A DNA stretch of 64,000 bases from Cordylochernes scorpioides (GCA_030710605.1 CP092863.1:143188623-143252622); one strand, 5' to 3'. Counted from the first letter of the stretch, positions 45,335 through 56,929 are shown. Made by a program: numbers and translations. Notes: generated by a model from the sequence alone, not told the origin.

Positions 45335-45495
45335 ATCATCAAATAATATCTATACAGACCTTACTGCAATGATAAAAGTGGTTGAATGAGAGGGCTTGGT
45401 TCAACACTGATGAGCCAAGCCCTCTCGTTCAACAACTTTTATCATTGCAGTAAGGTCTTTAGAGATAATATTTGATTCTATATGTGTGAGAATAG
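45335..45495. repeat. Small palindrome of the FB-alpha superfamily
   Basis: Arms AGACCTTACTGCAATGATAA..GAGAGGGCTTGG and complement, loop around GTTCAACACTGATGAG. A larger relative is at 53431-53715. Confidence 0.75.
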
Positions 45496-45534
45496 ATACA
45501 TTACCAAAATATTTATTGTTACAAACATAATAAC

Positions 45535-45770
45535 ATCTTTAATTAAAAAGACATATATTGGATCAAAAAAGCATTTATTTTACCAATATTTCAGTTGGCT
45601 GAACGCCAACCTTTATTAAGGTGTTATAACATTTTAAAGTGTGTCAACAACATGTTATAACACCTTGATAAAGGTTGGCGTTCAGCCAACTGAAATATTG
45701 GTAAAATAAATGATATTTTGATCCAATATATGTCTTTTTAATTAAAGATTCATTTATGGATTGCTCTATT
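45535..45770. repeat. FB2 palindrome
   Basis: Arms of about 100 bp, nearly identical: AAAAAGACATATATTGGATC.. to TTTTACCAATATTTCAGTTG, and CAACCTTTATTAAGGTG. The arms carry the hammerhead-like CTTGATAAAGGTTGGC..GCCAACTGAAATATTGG (plus, about 45665-45705). Confidence 0.8.
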
Positions 45771-45849
45771 TTCAAAAAATTAACATCTTTCAGCAAACTG
45801 GTATTATATATAAATGTATATTAATTATAATTCGATAACGTGTCATCTA

Positions 45850-46430
45850 TATATAAAAATTGAAGTATTGAAACACGAATGTTCTTTTATAGATAAAACA
45901 AACTTCTACTGTCCTTACTGCGATGAAAAAAATATTGGGAGGGCTTGGCTCATCAGTTGTGCTCCGTTTACGGGGTAAATTTCAACAGAAATTGTCTCAT
46001 AAACGCAATCCTTTACAAATATTGAAGGTGTTTTCACCTCAGCTACCTCTCTCCTGAACAAAAGATCATTCTTCATGGGTTCCTCAACACTGCCATCGGA
46101 CATGTTGAGGACGCGAGGTCACTGGTTAGCAAGTGCATGTCCGAGATCTGTGCGGATCTTATTTCCTGATCGGACCCAGACGTCCCTCCGGCTAGGGCCC
46201 CGTCTCGTATAAATATTTTTCTTTTTTCAACTTTTTCACCTCTTGTTTTAACATTTCCTTGCTTTTTAACTAGAAGTCAATGAACTTCTTTTGATTTTTA
46301 CTCCAGAAGTGTGGTATATTAAACTAGCAAAAGTGGAATAACCACTGATGAGCCAAGCCCTCCCAATATTTTTTCATCGGAGGAAAGACAGTAGATGTTT
46401 GTATTATATTTAAAAAGAGAGAAATATTCG
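45850..46430. repeat. FB-alpha element split by a retrocopy tail
   Basis: FB-alpha arms at 45855-45955 and about 46330-46425 enclose a third copy of the retrocopy tail seen at 29.3 and 29.65 kb: coding-like LSPEQKIILHGFLNTAI at about 46045-46095, stop near 46167, then CCCCGTCTCG and an A/T-rich 3' region. Confidence 0.55.
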
Positions 46431-46479
46431 TGTTAATGCTTCAATTTCTTTTACATATATATGTGTTTTTTTAATTAAA

Positions 46480-46705
46480 AAGGCATTTATTGGTTCAAAA
46501 TAACAAAATATTTTTAAAACATAATTCTGTTAACGTTATGTGGCGCTGAGTTTGTTGTTGACACACATTAAATATGTTATAATACCTTGATAAAGGTTGG
46601 CGTTCAGCCAACTGAAATATTGGTAAAATAAATGATTTTTTGATCCAATATATGCCTTTTTAATTAAAAGATTTATTTATGGATTGCTCTATTTTCAAAA
46701 TATAT
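46480..46705. repeat. FB2 fragment
   Basis: TTAAAAAGGCATTTATTGG on the left; right arm ACCTTGATAAAGGTTGGCG..GCCAACTGAAATATTGG and CCAATATATGCC. The left arm is mostly deleted. Confidence 0.65.
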
Positions 46706-47170
46706 ATATGTAGTATATTTACAAATTAGGAAATAGTTGACTACACACCATACACATATTTAATATAAATGATCTTATAATAATTAGTTGGAAATTTATT
46801 TACGTGGATGGAATTGTGTACAAAAATATTGATCTTTTTTTTTCCCGCCAAAATATTAATAACCAAAAGATTTTTAATTAAGATAAAAAATATTCATTTA
46901 GAAACGGTTAATTAAAAGCATTTTAATTAGGTCACTTCGTTATAATTAATGTGAAAGATTTTTCTCTAGTAAATGTTTATAAATATATTTGAAAACGTTG
47001 ATGAGAGTATGTGTGTATAAATTATATTTGTGTATTTGGAATTTTTTTCTAATTTACGTTCTTTATTTCAAATATTATTTATGGTTAAAGTTTTCAATTG
47101 AAAGCAATGAATAAATCAAATTATAATTTATGAAAGGAAATAAACCATTAAAAATATATTGTAATTATAT
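46706..47170 (-). repeat. R2 repeat, uninterrupted copy
   Basis: 46915-47160 is the inverted, LTR-free partner of 41291-41730 and provides the empty site for the solo LTR. 46706-46914 is AT-rich DNA without features. Confidence 0.7.
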
Positions 47171-47199
47171 TTTTGGAAGAAAGCTTCATAAAGGCTTCA

Positions 47200-47455
47200 T
47201 ATATACACTCATGGACAAAACTTAAGGAAGTTGTACCTTTTACCATGTATATCGGGATTCAGACAATAACTCTGAAATATATTACAGTGACCTTTATTGT
47301 AGACACACGAGATAACCAAGTGTGTATACACTCATGGACAAACCTTAAGGAAGTTGTACCTTTTACCATGTATATCGGGATTCAGACAATAACTCTGAAA
47401 GATATTACAGTGATCTTTATTGAAGACATACGAGATAACCAATATCCACTCATAT
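47200..47455 (+). repeat. Tc1-like MITE, two tandem units
   Basis: Both units start ACACTCATGGACAAA and run to GAGATAACCAA; the outer inverted end is missing. Confidence 0.75.
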
Positions 47456-47778
47456 TATATAACCTAAAATGAAATATTTCATTTTTAAAAACATGTATTT
47501 TATTTTCATCATTGACTAATATATATTTTTTTACCATAGATTTAGAATACTTTGAATATTTGTTGTAATATGTATAGTTGACCTACCTATAATTTTTTAA
47601 TTCACAAATATAGGATTCATTTTATAAATTCTATATTACTGTGAAAAATAATTTTATGTGTAATTTATTTCAAGTAATTCAAAATAAAAATTACTTGATG
47701 GGTAAATAATTATCTTTTCTATTTTTCACGACTGAACCTTCAATTCTCTATCTTTTTCAACAACAAAACAAAATAATC

Positions 47779-47818
<40 letters not shown>

Positions 47819-48480
47819 GATATAGGTATAGAGGAATATTTCTTGAATAACAAAAAAAAAATCTAACTTTTTGAACTATATGAAACCAAAAGAGATTGAA
47901 GTTTGGGAAAATTCCAATCTGAGAACTTCTGGAAGAATTTAGTTGAGACTTTGGCAGCTAAAAGCAGAAGAAAGTTTCACAAATCGTTTGACAAAATATT
48001 CTATTTCAGAAACTAGAAATATAAACGCCTAAGAAATGTTTGAAATTTAGTAAAATATTGTAGAAAATATTTTCTTTACTATAGGTATATTGGATAATTT
48101 TGTAAATATTTTATTCTATATATATTTCTGATTAATTTTATATTCAATATATTTTGTAATTTTTCAAATAAGATTTAAATTCATTTATATATATATAGTC
48201 AAGTAAATATTCAAATAGTAATCTAAACAATCAAATATATTTTATCAAGAAAAAATATTCGGAAATATTATTTTTTTGACAGGTTTACGAATAAATATTT
48301 TTGAGAAAATAAAAAAAAAACATTTGTATATATTTTGAAATAAAATATTTCTATTAATAATTTTATTTAAAATTTATATTATATATATGAAATTTGAAGT
48401 AGCTCAATTAAACTAAATATTTTTAAAATATTTCATGATAGTTTTTTTATTTTTTTATGTAGATTTGATATCTAGTTTAA
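47456..48480. repeat. R1 copy C second half, then AT-rich DNA
   Basis: 47468-47790 continues R1 (CATCATTGACTA, AATTACTTGATGGGTAAATA). A TA microsatellite follows (47781-47812), then AT-rich DNA with nothing recognised. Confidence 0.65.
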
Positions 48481-48870
48481 TCACACAAACACAAACCTTT
48501 ATTAGGGATAACAGGAGCTCCATCTATAATTCCTTCCTGTGGTGAATCTGTATAAGACCGGTGGTCTTAATAAAGCTGTATATATGTGTATTCTGTTATA
48601 ACGTCGGACCTGGAGGCTGTTGTAGGGTTCTGTGCTGACTGGAGTATAGGAGCTCTATCTATGCTTCCTTCCTGTGGTGAATCTGTATAAGACCGGTGGT
48701 CTTAATAAGCTGTATGTGTGTGTATTCTGTTATAACGTCGGACCTGGAGGCTGTTGTTGGGTTCTGCGCTGCCTGGAGTATAGGAGCTCTATCTATGTTT
48801 CCTTCCTGTGGTGAATCTGTATAAGACCGCTGGTCTTAATAAAGATGTATGTGTGTGTATTAGGGATCAA
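48481..48870 (+). repeat. 135-bp tandem repeat with AATAAAG in each unit
   Basis: Starts at 48513, 48648 and 48782; about 2.6 units. Each has CTTCCTGTGGTGAATCTG, GACCGGTGGTCTTAATAAAG, a TGTGTGTATT run and CGTCGGACCTGGAGGCTG. The GACCGGTGGTC hairpin just before AATAAAG suggests an LTR R region or 3' end in tandem. No flanking coding sequence. Confidence 0.75.
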
Positions 48871-49202
48871 GCCCCATACAGGATTCTCCCAGTATAACAA
48901 TGGTTTTAATTGAACATAAATTAAGTACTATATACAATTCTGTATTAACAGGAACCCAAAAAAAGGAAAACTATTTACACATATTTCACATCCTTCTCGC
49001 CTTATATCCAGTTTAATCAAAGCACTATAAATGACTATTTTTGAAGATTTCTTAAATTTTAATCACTTTTTATAAGTCATTTATTATTTCCTTTTTATAA
49101 TACCGCTACAATTTGCTTTCCAACTAAAAGGTTAAGAGCCTTTAAAATAAATTTCTTGAATATCTTTGAATATTTAGCACAAATTAACATTCTCTTTTTT
49201 TA
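48871..49202. other. Unassigned DNA
   Basis: Begins GGGATCAAGCCCCATACAGG, then AT-rich. Nothing recognised. Confidence 0.45.
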
Positions 49203-49672
49203 CTTATCCCTAGTACACGTGGTACAGGCCATGATAATCATAGTAGGTAGAAATAGGTGACTGTTTTTACTGTAAATGCACCATATGTCTACACATGTAG
49301 AAAGAGGTTCGACTTTGCACTTACAAATGTTCCAGAGCCCCGTTTGGTTACTTGCACTCGCTGGTGGGGTTGGATTTTTGATAGAATCAGAGGCCATTGG
49401 GGCATTTTTTTTTAATCAGAAAAAAAGTGCCCAATGCAGGAATCCAGGGTCGTAGCGATCGAAAACCAACGGTTTAGACCATCCTTCCACCGACCAAATG
49501 TACCAAAGCCCCATTTTGGTTACTTGCACTCGCTGTTGGGGTTGGAGTTTTGCAAGAATCGGGGGGCATTGGAGCATTTTTTTATCAGAAAAAAAGTGTC
49601 CAATGCGGGAATCGAACCATAATCGTAGCAGTCGATAACCAACGGTTTAGACCATCCTTCCACCGACCCCAT
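49203..49672 (-). mobile_element. Two SINEs in tandem
   Basis: A full copy (49203-49493) with tRNA-like head at 49427-49493 and 3' end CCATGATAATCATAG. Its head abuts, at AAATGT, the middle of a second copy (49494-49672) whose head is at 49598-49670 with B box GGTTCGATTCCCGC on the minus strand. Confidence 0.8.
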
Positions 49673-49784
49673 AGTCACCATTCTGGTTTAGGCATCCTTA
49701 AATATTTCTGTTGATTTCTCGACGAAATCTGTTTCTTGTTCTTCACTATATATTCAGGATGCTGAACAAGTATATATATTAAAA

Positions 49785-50065
49785 TTACAAATATTTTCTC
49801 ACAATGGGTATATTTTTTATTTAAAAAACGCTAGCTTTCAAGTGTTAATCGCTCTTCAACGGGCTTACTATAATATCGACTTTATCCCACCAGAAATATT
49901 TACAAAAACAAACGCGCGCAGCGTATTTTGTAAATATTTCTGGTAGGATAAATTCGATATTATAGTAAGCCCGTTGAAGAACGATTAATGCTTGAAAGCT
50001 AGCGTTTTTTAAATGAAAAAGATACTTATTGTGAGAAAATATTTGTAATTTTAATACTTTTTTTT
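49785..50065. repeat. FB5 palindrome with hammerhead-like arms
   Basis: Arms of about 125 bp around 49915: AAAAAACGCTAGCTTTCAAG..GGGCTTACTATAATATCG. The right arm, plus strand, has CGTTGAAGAACG..CTTGAAAGCTAGCG (49972-50003), the same GAAAGC context as the PLE 3' motif; the stem is weak. Confidence 0.72.
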
Positions 50066-50104
50066 TCACAAATTTATCATGAATTGAGAAGTATATATAT
50101 GTAT

Positions 50105-50430
50105 ATGAAAAAATAGTACAAATGTGACATTGTACTGGGATAAGGTGCATAAATTATTAAAAAGACATCTCTTTATCGTGCAACTGAAAGTTGCTGATGG
50201 CTTGAGCCATCTATCGGAATAAATATAAACTATTCTCGTTGATTTTTAATTATTCCAGAATTGGCCAAATACGTCCGTGTTTAGCTTTTCTTGATTAATC
50301 AAGAATGGGTATTTGGCCAATTCTGGAATAATTAAAAATCAACGAGAATAGTTGATATTTATTCCGATAGATGGCGCAAGCCATCAGCAACTTTCAGTTG
50401 CACGATAAGGAGATGCCTTTTTCATAATAT
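50105..50430. repeat. FB1 palindrome, complete
   Basis: Arms 50161-50275 and 50303-50420, above 95% alike: GTGCAACTGAAAGTTGCTG..GGCCAAATAC. Contains GATAGATGGCGCAAGCCATC. A short loop surrounds GATTAATCAAG. Confidence 0.85.
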
Positions 50431-50945
50431 ATGTATATATATCTGTTAAGAGAATAACAATTTAAGAAAAGTTCTATGAAGTATTGTATAATCTGATTTT
50501 TTAAGTGAGAAATATATTTTTTCATTTATTTTGTATAAAGATCATCTTGATATTGTACAAAGAAATATTTGTCCATTGAAGTGTAGAAAATTTGCTCGAA
50601 ATCTTGCAAAAAAAAAAAAAGAAATTAAAAGAAACATTTTACCTGAATTTTATATTTTTCAAATAATCTATAGGCCACTATTGCTCATTTAAATAAATCA
50701 TTAATTTAAAAAGGCATATATTGTTGCATCATGATTAATGCGCGTATTTTTAAAATTATTTATAATATTATTTTTAATTTATTTAAAATTTAAATTATAT
50801 ATTTATTTATTTTTATAAAACAGATTATTACTATAAAATATTATGTACTATAAAACATTTGCATTTTGTTACACTAAATACCCCATCTGCTTTAAACTTT
50901 GATGTGATAAATAAAGAGATATTCTAGGTGCTACTTAAATATATA
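50431..50945. other. AT-rich DNA, nothing recognised
   Basis: No frame or family recognised. Confidence 0.5.
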
Positions 50946-51190
50946 GTTGTCTTATTATTGACTGGTTTAACCTTGTAAGATGGTTGAGACACGTTCTGGA
51001 AAGATGCAAGACATGTCTGAGGAGAGAATCAAGACTGAAGAATCTGTCAAACCGCAGCCTGGTACAACAATATATTGACATTAGAAATAATGTATTTACC
51101 AGTATTACAGTTGGCTGAACGCCAACCTTTTTCAAGGTATAACAATTATGTAAACAACATACTCAACCCCACGTAAAGTCAATAGAAAAT
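50946..51190 (+). pseudogene. Coding-like scrap and FB2 piece
   Basis: 50980-51100 on plus reads as a basic, leucine-rich peptide (RWLRHVLERCKTCLRR..) without stops; it may be an old transposon or gene fragment. FB2 sequence (GGCTGAACGCCAACCTTT) starts at about 51110. Confidence 0.3.
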
Positions 51191-52065
51191 AGTTTTAAAA
51201 TAAAATTATATTTTTATTGACTTTATGTTGCGATAAAACGATAGAAAAGTTACAATTAATATTTCAGAAGATATAGAATTTAAAGATTTGATTTTAAAAT
51301 TATTATATTGAATATATTAAAATATTAAAATAGAAAAAGAATAAAAAGATTATTTATATATATATTTCTCTTTTTCATATCCCAATACCTTCAATTATTT
51401 TTTTCCCCCTATGTTCTGCTACTATGACGCGTAACTGTCGATTCTACAGCGTGAATTTGTTATAACCCTATGTTGTTACATAAAATACAAAACCTTTTTG
51501 AAAACCTTAAAGTAATATTTTCCTAATTTGATTTCAATTATCATTACTCATTCTCTAATACCAATTATCATTCATATATATTTTTCATATAATTCTATAT
51601 ATATATATATTTAAGATTGAGCGCAATACATAATTAAAATTATATTACTATATATTATAATTAAATAAAATACTTATAAATCTAATATATGCATCTTTTT
51701 TTTTTACTATATATTTATTACATTTCTTTATTCCCTCGCAAATTTATATCAATTTATTCATATATTTATCATTATATAATCTTATTTATTTATATTTATT
51801 TTTATTCTGTATTTAATGTAATTTAATATATCTTATATGGACTCTGAAATAAATCAGTTTCAATCTCAATCTCCCTCGCAATAAAATATATATCCATCTA
51901 TAAAAGTAAATAATATTATATATATATTTATTTATTTGGCATATATATTTATTCCATTTTTATTTATTTTATTTATTATAGTTTGATCTATAAATTTAAT
52001 TGATAAATTATCTTATAATATATATAATAAATTATTAATATATAAGATAATTTATCAATTAAATT
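51191..52065. other. AT-rich DNA, nothing recognised
   Basis: Very AT-rich; the inverted pair GATAATTTATCAATTAAATT near 51995-52070 is a simple palindrome. Confidence 0.5.
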
Positions 52066-52341
52066 TACACACACCCATTCCTCGCTTTGCGTTGGGGTTA
52101 CGTTCCAAAAAAAAAACACGACGCAAATTGAAACGACGCAAAGTGAAAATATGTGAAGGCGCAATCAAAAAAAAAAAGGTGTTGCCATATTTTAGGAAAA
52201 GAAAATTAAAGACTCGAATCCAAAACAAGGCAACTTAAAAATCTAACGACGCACAGTGAAAATCAGTAAAAATTAAGCAGCGACGCAACATCGAAAAAAA
52301 CGCAAAACGAAACGACGCAAAGCGAGGTATTGGTGTATAAA
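52066..52341. repeat. pogo-like TIR MITE
   Basis: Inverted ends CACCCATTCCTCGCTTTGCG and CGCAAAGCGAGGTATTGGTG next to TA. Internally rich in GACGCAAAGTGAAAA repeats. No coding capacity. Confidence 0.7.
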
Positions 52342-52950
52342 AATATGAAAACATAGTACAATTGTGATATTGTACTGGGATATGGTGCATAAAAATGAAA
52401 GGTATATAAAAAATAGAATAATTTCAATAAAGGTTTTACCATTAACATTTAAAAGGCATGTATATATTCTCTATGTATCAATCAATAGGAAAACAATTTA
52501 AAATAAATATATAATAGTTTCACAATTTAAAATGGAAATATTATTAAACTGTATATAATTATCTCAAATGTATAATACCTATGGATAAATTAGTTTAATT
52601 AAAGGCTATAATAATATATTTATTATTAATTAAGCACTTTAATATCAACAAAATCTAAAAAAAGAACAGACAAAATAGATACATTTATTGTTTCAAAATT
52701 TTAAAAGTCGCCAAATAATTAAAATAATTAATTCAAATTTAATAAAATCAAAACATTTCTGTTAAATATATAAAATAATCTTAGAATGTAATTAATTAAT
52801 TAACAAAATATATATAACATTATATAATACATTATACATTTATATAAAACAACAGGAGTGTTATAAATTAATGTATAAAATACCATAGTTAGGCCTACTA
52901 AGAACAACAACAATAAAAAATTGAATAGCATCCAATTAAAATTGTTTTCA
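52342..52950. other. AT-rich DNA, nothing recognised
   Basis: 52350-52400 has an FB1-like flank (GATATTGTACTGGGATATGG). Confidence 0.5.
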
Positions 52951-52956
52951 CATTCT

Positions 52957-53091
52957 TTAAATTCCATCCATACGACCATTTGGTGCTTCTTCGACCGTCA
53001 AAAACTTAGTGAAAAACTCAGAAACATTTTTATTGATTTCCATGGCCTTTTCACAGAGTGGGATAAGCGGTTTTCGAATTTCACTCGACAT
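52957..53091 (-). pseudogene. 44-codon coding-like frame of unknown origin
   Basis: From ATG (53091) to TAA: MSSEIRKPLIPLCEKAMEIN, then an acidic/aromatic stretch with FFTKFLTVEE. Its composition is far less AT-driven than neighbouring frames. Upstream, about 53170-53100, another frame reads VWHERNKPINVE after an internal stop, so this may be the 3' end of a gene fragment with a frameshift. Family not recognised. The overlapping 85-codon plus frame is probably its shadow. Confidence 0.3.
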
Positions 53092-53179
53092 TTATGGGTT
53101 TATTTCTTTCATGCCAGACTTTTTGGATTTATTTACGAACTTCTTCCAACTCCATTAATTTTTAGGGTCAAATTCTAAG

Positions 53180-53430
53180 AAATAACTCGAAGACTAATAT
53201 CTAAGAAAAAAAAAGGCTAGCAACACTGTAATTGTATTCTTTCTGTGATAAATGAAATTTCAATTTTATTTCTGCTTTATAGAATTTATCATTTTCTCAA
53301 CAAAATAAATTAGAATAATAAAAAGCTTTTATATTAAATTAATTAAATATATATATTAAATCATTTCTAATTATGTATATTTTGCATTACAATTATTTTT
53401 TAAACATAATAAATATATATATATATATTT
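53180..53430. other. AT-rich DNA, nothing recognised
   Basis: No features recognised. Confidence 0.5.
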
Positions 53431-53715
53431 TTACACAAATAAATTTACTGGCAATGCGCTTCTTTTAAATATCATCAAATATTATCTCTACAGACCTTAC
53501 TGCAATGATATGAGTTATTGAATGAGAGGGCTTGGCTCATCAGTAGTGAACCCTCTCAGCGGTTTCGCCAAATTAATCTCTATAATAGAGCGGGTTCACT
53601 ACTGATGAGCCAATCCCTCTCATTCAATAACTTATATCAATACAGTAAGGTCTGTAGAGATAATATTTGATGATATTTAAAAGAAGCGCATTGCCAGTAA
53701 ATTTATTTGTGTAAT
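53431..53715. repeat. 285-bp palindrome of the FB-alpha superfamily
   Basis: Outer arms ACAAATAAATTTACTGGCAA and complement; inner arms GAATGAGAGGGCTTGGCTC. The centre has CAGCGGTTTCGCCAAATTAA and a TCTCTATAATAGAG hairpin. Confidence 0.82.
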
Positions 53716-53763
53716 ATTTTAACGATAGATGGCATTTAAATTTAATTTAATAATAAATATATA

Positions 53764-54043
53764 TACACCTATCCCCCGATTTACACGGTAGATACGTTCC
53801 TGATAAAAACGTATAAATCGGGGGATAGGTGTACACAGAAATAAAAATAAAATGCATTGAAAGGTTAAAATATGTAGTCAGCACATAAGCTCGGGATTTC
53901 TCGTGAGATGTGTACACAGCGCATGTGTTCAATCACAGTAGCATTTAGTGTAGTGCGATAAAACAAAAAAAAACTTATTTGGAAAACCGTGTAAAAGCGA
54001 AAACGTGTAAAAAATGTACCGTGTAAATCGGGGGATAGATGTA
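53764..54043 (+). repeat. TIR MITE with CCCCCGATTTACACGG ends
   Basis: TA-flanked ends CACCTATCCCCCGATTTACA and GTAAATCGGGGGATAGATG. The left end itself forms a hairpin (53764-53833). An inverted copy is at 60856-61132. A frame shared by both copies (MNTCAVYTSHE..) starts inside and reads through the terminal repeat, so it is not evidence of a gene. Confidence 0.75.
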
Positions 54044-54207
54044 ATTTATATAAATATTAAATTTTCGCATATATTTCCTAATTATATATATATTATATTG
54101 TAGAAAAGTATTTATTATATTTTATTTACATATTATTAATGTTTATATTTATATTGTTTATATTTTGCTCTGGATACTTCCCTCAATGCTTAACTTGTAT
54201 CTTATAA
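54044..54207. other. AT-rich DNA
   Basis: Nothing recognised. Confidence 0.5.
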
Positions 54208-54575
54208 ATGTGGATTTGTGTTCTTGCCTTAAATAAATTGCTGTGTCATCCTGATGTTTGTCTTACTGGAGCTGCAGGCGTATCAGGCCCCTCATCATCG
54301 AAGCTTTCAGTGTCCTTGGGCGACCCCCCTGACTTGCGGGCCTGGATTTTCGGGTCTGGCCTCGAAGATGACGACTTAGCCATCCTAGCGTCTGTCAAAT
54401 CCATCATCTACCGGTACTTCATACAGGTTGGGCTGACCGGAGGAGCAGAGGACCCGCTCATCGCCGGGAAAGAAGGCTCACTCGCCGGGGCACATCCCCC
54501 GCATGATCATCTATATTTTAGTTTTATTTCCATTTTTTATGTAAATTAGTGACAAGATTTCAATAAAATTTGTTT
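54208..54575 (+). pseudogene. GC-rich coding-like fragment with polyadenylation signal
   Basis: 113-codon frame. Its middle (about residues 35-85: GDPPDLRAWIFGSG, EDDDLAILASVKSIIYRYF) looks like a real folded protein segment and is much richer in GC than its flanks. The stop at 54547 is followed by CAATAAAATTTG (54562). A 5'-truncated retrocopy of a gene or a retroelement ORF end fits. Family not recognised. Confidence 0.45.
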
Positions 54576-55080
54576 CAATTGACATTATCTGAAGTTTGTT
54601 TTTGATAATTTTCTGCGTAACAATATATATAATTCCATTTTTGTTGAATTTTATCCTTCAATATACCTTTTACTAGATTGCCCTGTTTTTCAATACTATA
54701 GAATCGACATTAATGGTAAAAAAAAAAAAAACAGATCCAAGTATTTTTATTTCCAATAAAGATTTGTATATTAAATTCAATACCTTTTTTAGATATATTT
54801 CAAATTATATAGCAACAAATATCTTTTAAGAAACTGATAATGTATATTATGTTGATTGTATATATTGCCAGATACTTCTTTCTTTGGTACACAGTTCTTT
54901 TTTCTCGTTTTTTCTCCTCTCTTTTTCATTGTTAACATCATATGACTATTCTATTCACGGCCTAAAATTATTATAAATATGTATAGACAAATGTAAAGGC
55001 ATTAATGTATGACAGCGCAAGTGTCCATAGGGGGACATAGCGCTTTAAATTGAGATAGAATTTCTATAACATTAATACGC
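54576..55080. other. AT-rich DNA, nothing recognised
   Basis: GACAGCGCAAGTGTCCATAG (about 55010) also appears, diverged, near 57420. Confidence 0.5.
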
Positions 55081-55425
55081 GAATGTTTCTTTCCACAAAT
55101 AAATCACATTGTTTGCGGAAGAGCATTGCTCGAAATATTTCTATGTAATTCTACTGTCCTAAAAGCTTATGTCCATAGTTTACTTAAATACCATTTATAA
55201 TATTCCACCCTTCAGTGTAACATATATAAGCAGAATCATCCAATACAGTATTAGAGCTCTAAAGAAGCGGTCTGGTGGATTAAATTGGCGAAACCACTGA
55301 GAGGGTTCACCACTGATGAGCCAAGCCCTCCCAATATTTTTCATCGCAGTAAGGACAGTAGAAGTTTGAATTATTTTTGAAAAGAAAAATTCACGTCTTA
55401 ATGTTTTCATTTGTTATATATAGAC
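55081..55425. repeat. FB-alpha element
   Basis: AATCATCCAATACAGTATTA, TGGCGAAACCACTGAGAGGG, CACTGATGAGCCAAGCCC and CAGTAAGGACAGTAGAAGTT in that order on plus. Confidence 0.7.
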
Positions 55426-55464
55426 AGTATAGATTTTAGTAAAGATTATATATATGATAATATA

Positions 55465-55742
55465 TAAAAGCAAAGGTCGCCTCTCCCGTCAAAATAGATG
55501 TCAAAACTAGACGCCATTTATTGACAGTCTCCACAAACTAGCGGACTCGGGTCGGTAACAAAGCCACAACACCAACTTTTAAAAACTGAGAAAGTCCACC
55601 TAGAGACCATCGTTTCGGGCTAATGGCCCTTGTCAATAGATGAATTTCTAGCCTAGTTTTAAAGTTTAATTTGACGGGAGAAGCTTCCTATGCTTTTATA
55701 TATCACTTTCTTCCCGGAAATATTTGCATATATAACAATATA
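55465..55742 (-). repeat. Retrozyme-like monomer, single, dead hammerhead
   Basis: Minus-strand relative of 32414-32786 (CAAAGGTCGCCTCTCCCGTC). Core reads UUGACAA..GAAAC..GGUC, so C3 and G8 are changed; helix II GGGC/GCCC is kept. The other arm is reduced to about 55650-55740. Confidence 0.75.
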
Positions 55743-55786
55743 TATATAAGGTAATTATGAATATCTATTTTTTATAAATGAGGGAA

Positions 55787-55841
<55 letters not shown>

Positions 55842-56784
55842 TTATTTATTTAATAACCCACAGTTAATTACAGTATAGGGGCAAAAAGTAGAATTCTTAA
55901 TGATAGTCATTTACAAAAATGTTGTTTAGTGATAAAGGCGATAACCATTTTATTTCAAAACAAAATTTGAACAATTTGTGATGATTTTTATTTTGAGCAG
56001 ACGATTATTATTTTAGGCAGACGATATAAAAAATAAAATCAAACGATGCAAAAAATTAAATGAGAAATTTAATGATTTATATATTAAAATACTTTCTAAT
56101 TTCACAATATATTAGTTTAATCATTATACCATATACACATAAAAACATATTCTACCATATTTATTTAAAGAAAAAAAGAAGAAAAACATAAAAACCTAGA
56201 GAACCAACTATATTAAAATTACATTAAATTATTCAATTTTTTTAATACTTTTCTTTAATTGTTTTGTCCATAATTACTTTAGTGAATTTTAGAAAGATTT
56301 TTTTTCCTGTTAAAAAAATAATAATAAATTTAGTCAATATGAATATAAAATGTAGGTCACGTAAATTTGAAATTAAAATTTTACTTTTTTTAAAAATTAT
56401 GTGGAGATGTAATTTTGAAATTTTTTCTTTTTTTTATAAAAAAAAAAGAAAATAAATTATACAAACACTTTTTTCTTACATAAATACATTTAATTATTAA
56501 TGTAGACATGTACCTTTTACATTAAAAAACTTCTGAAATATCAATATTTGTTAGAGAAAAGTCAACTAATATTTACATTAAATAAAAAACATATTTCTCT
56601 CCCAGTAATTAAACTATTTCTAAAATCAATGGTAAAAATTCTGTGAAATAAATTAATGGATTTTTCCATTAGTGCCACAATTTAAATTTAAAAATTTGTT
56701 TTTTATTACAAATAAGATGATCTTATTTTAGGAAAATAAAAAAAGAGTCAGAAATATAATAACTTTTTTACATATATATATTTA
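55743..56784. other. TA microsatellite and AT-rich DNA
   Basis: (AT)n at 55788-55838, then AT-rich DNA without recognisable features. Confidence 0.55.
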
Positions 56785-56912
56785 AGAAAAAGGCATCTCC
56801 TTATCGTGCAACTGAAAGTTGCTGATGGCTTGCGCCATCTATCGGAATAAATATCAACTATTCTTGTTGATTTTTAATTATTCCAGAATTGACCAAATAC
56901 CCAATCTTGATT
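56785..56912 (-). repeat. FB1 single arm
   Basis: AAAAAGGCATCTCCTTATCG to CCAGAATTGACCAAATACCC; one arm only. Confidence 0.75.
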
Positions 56913-56929
56913 AATATATTTATTTATTT

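Noticed and set aside
50161..50420. GCTGATGG in FB1 as a hammerhead core
   Set aside because: The bases belong to the GATGGC/GCCATC stem, and no GAAA box is placed correctly after it.
53747..53932. ORF conserved with 60964-61221
   Set aside because: Both are inside copies of the same MITE and read through its terminal repeat; similarity is due to shared non-coding DNA.
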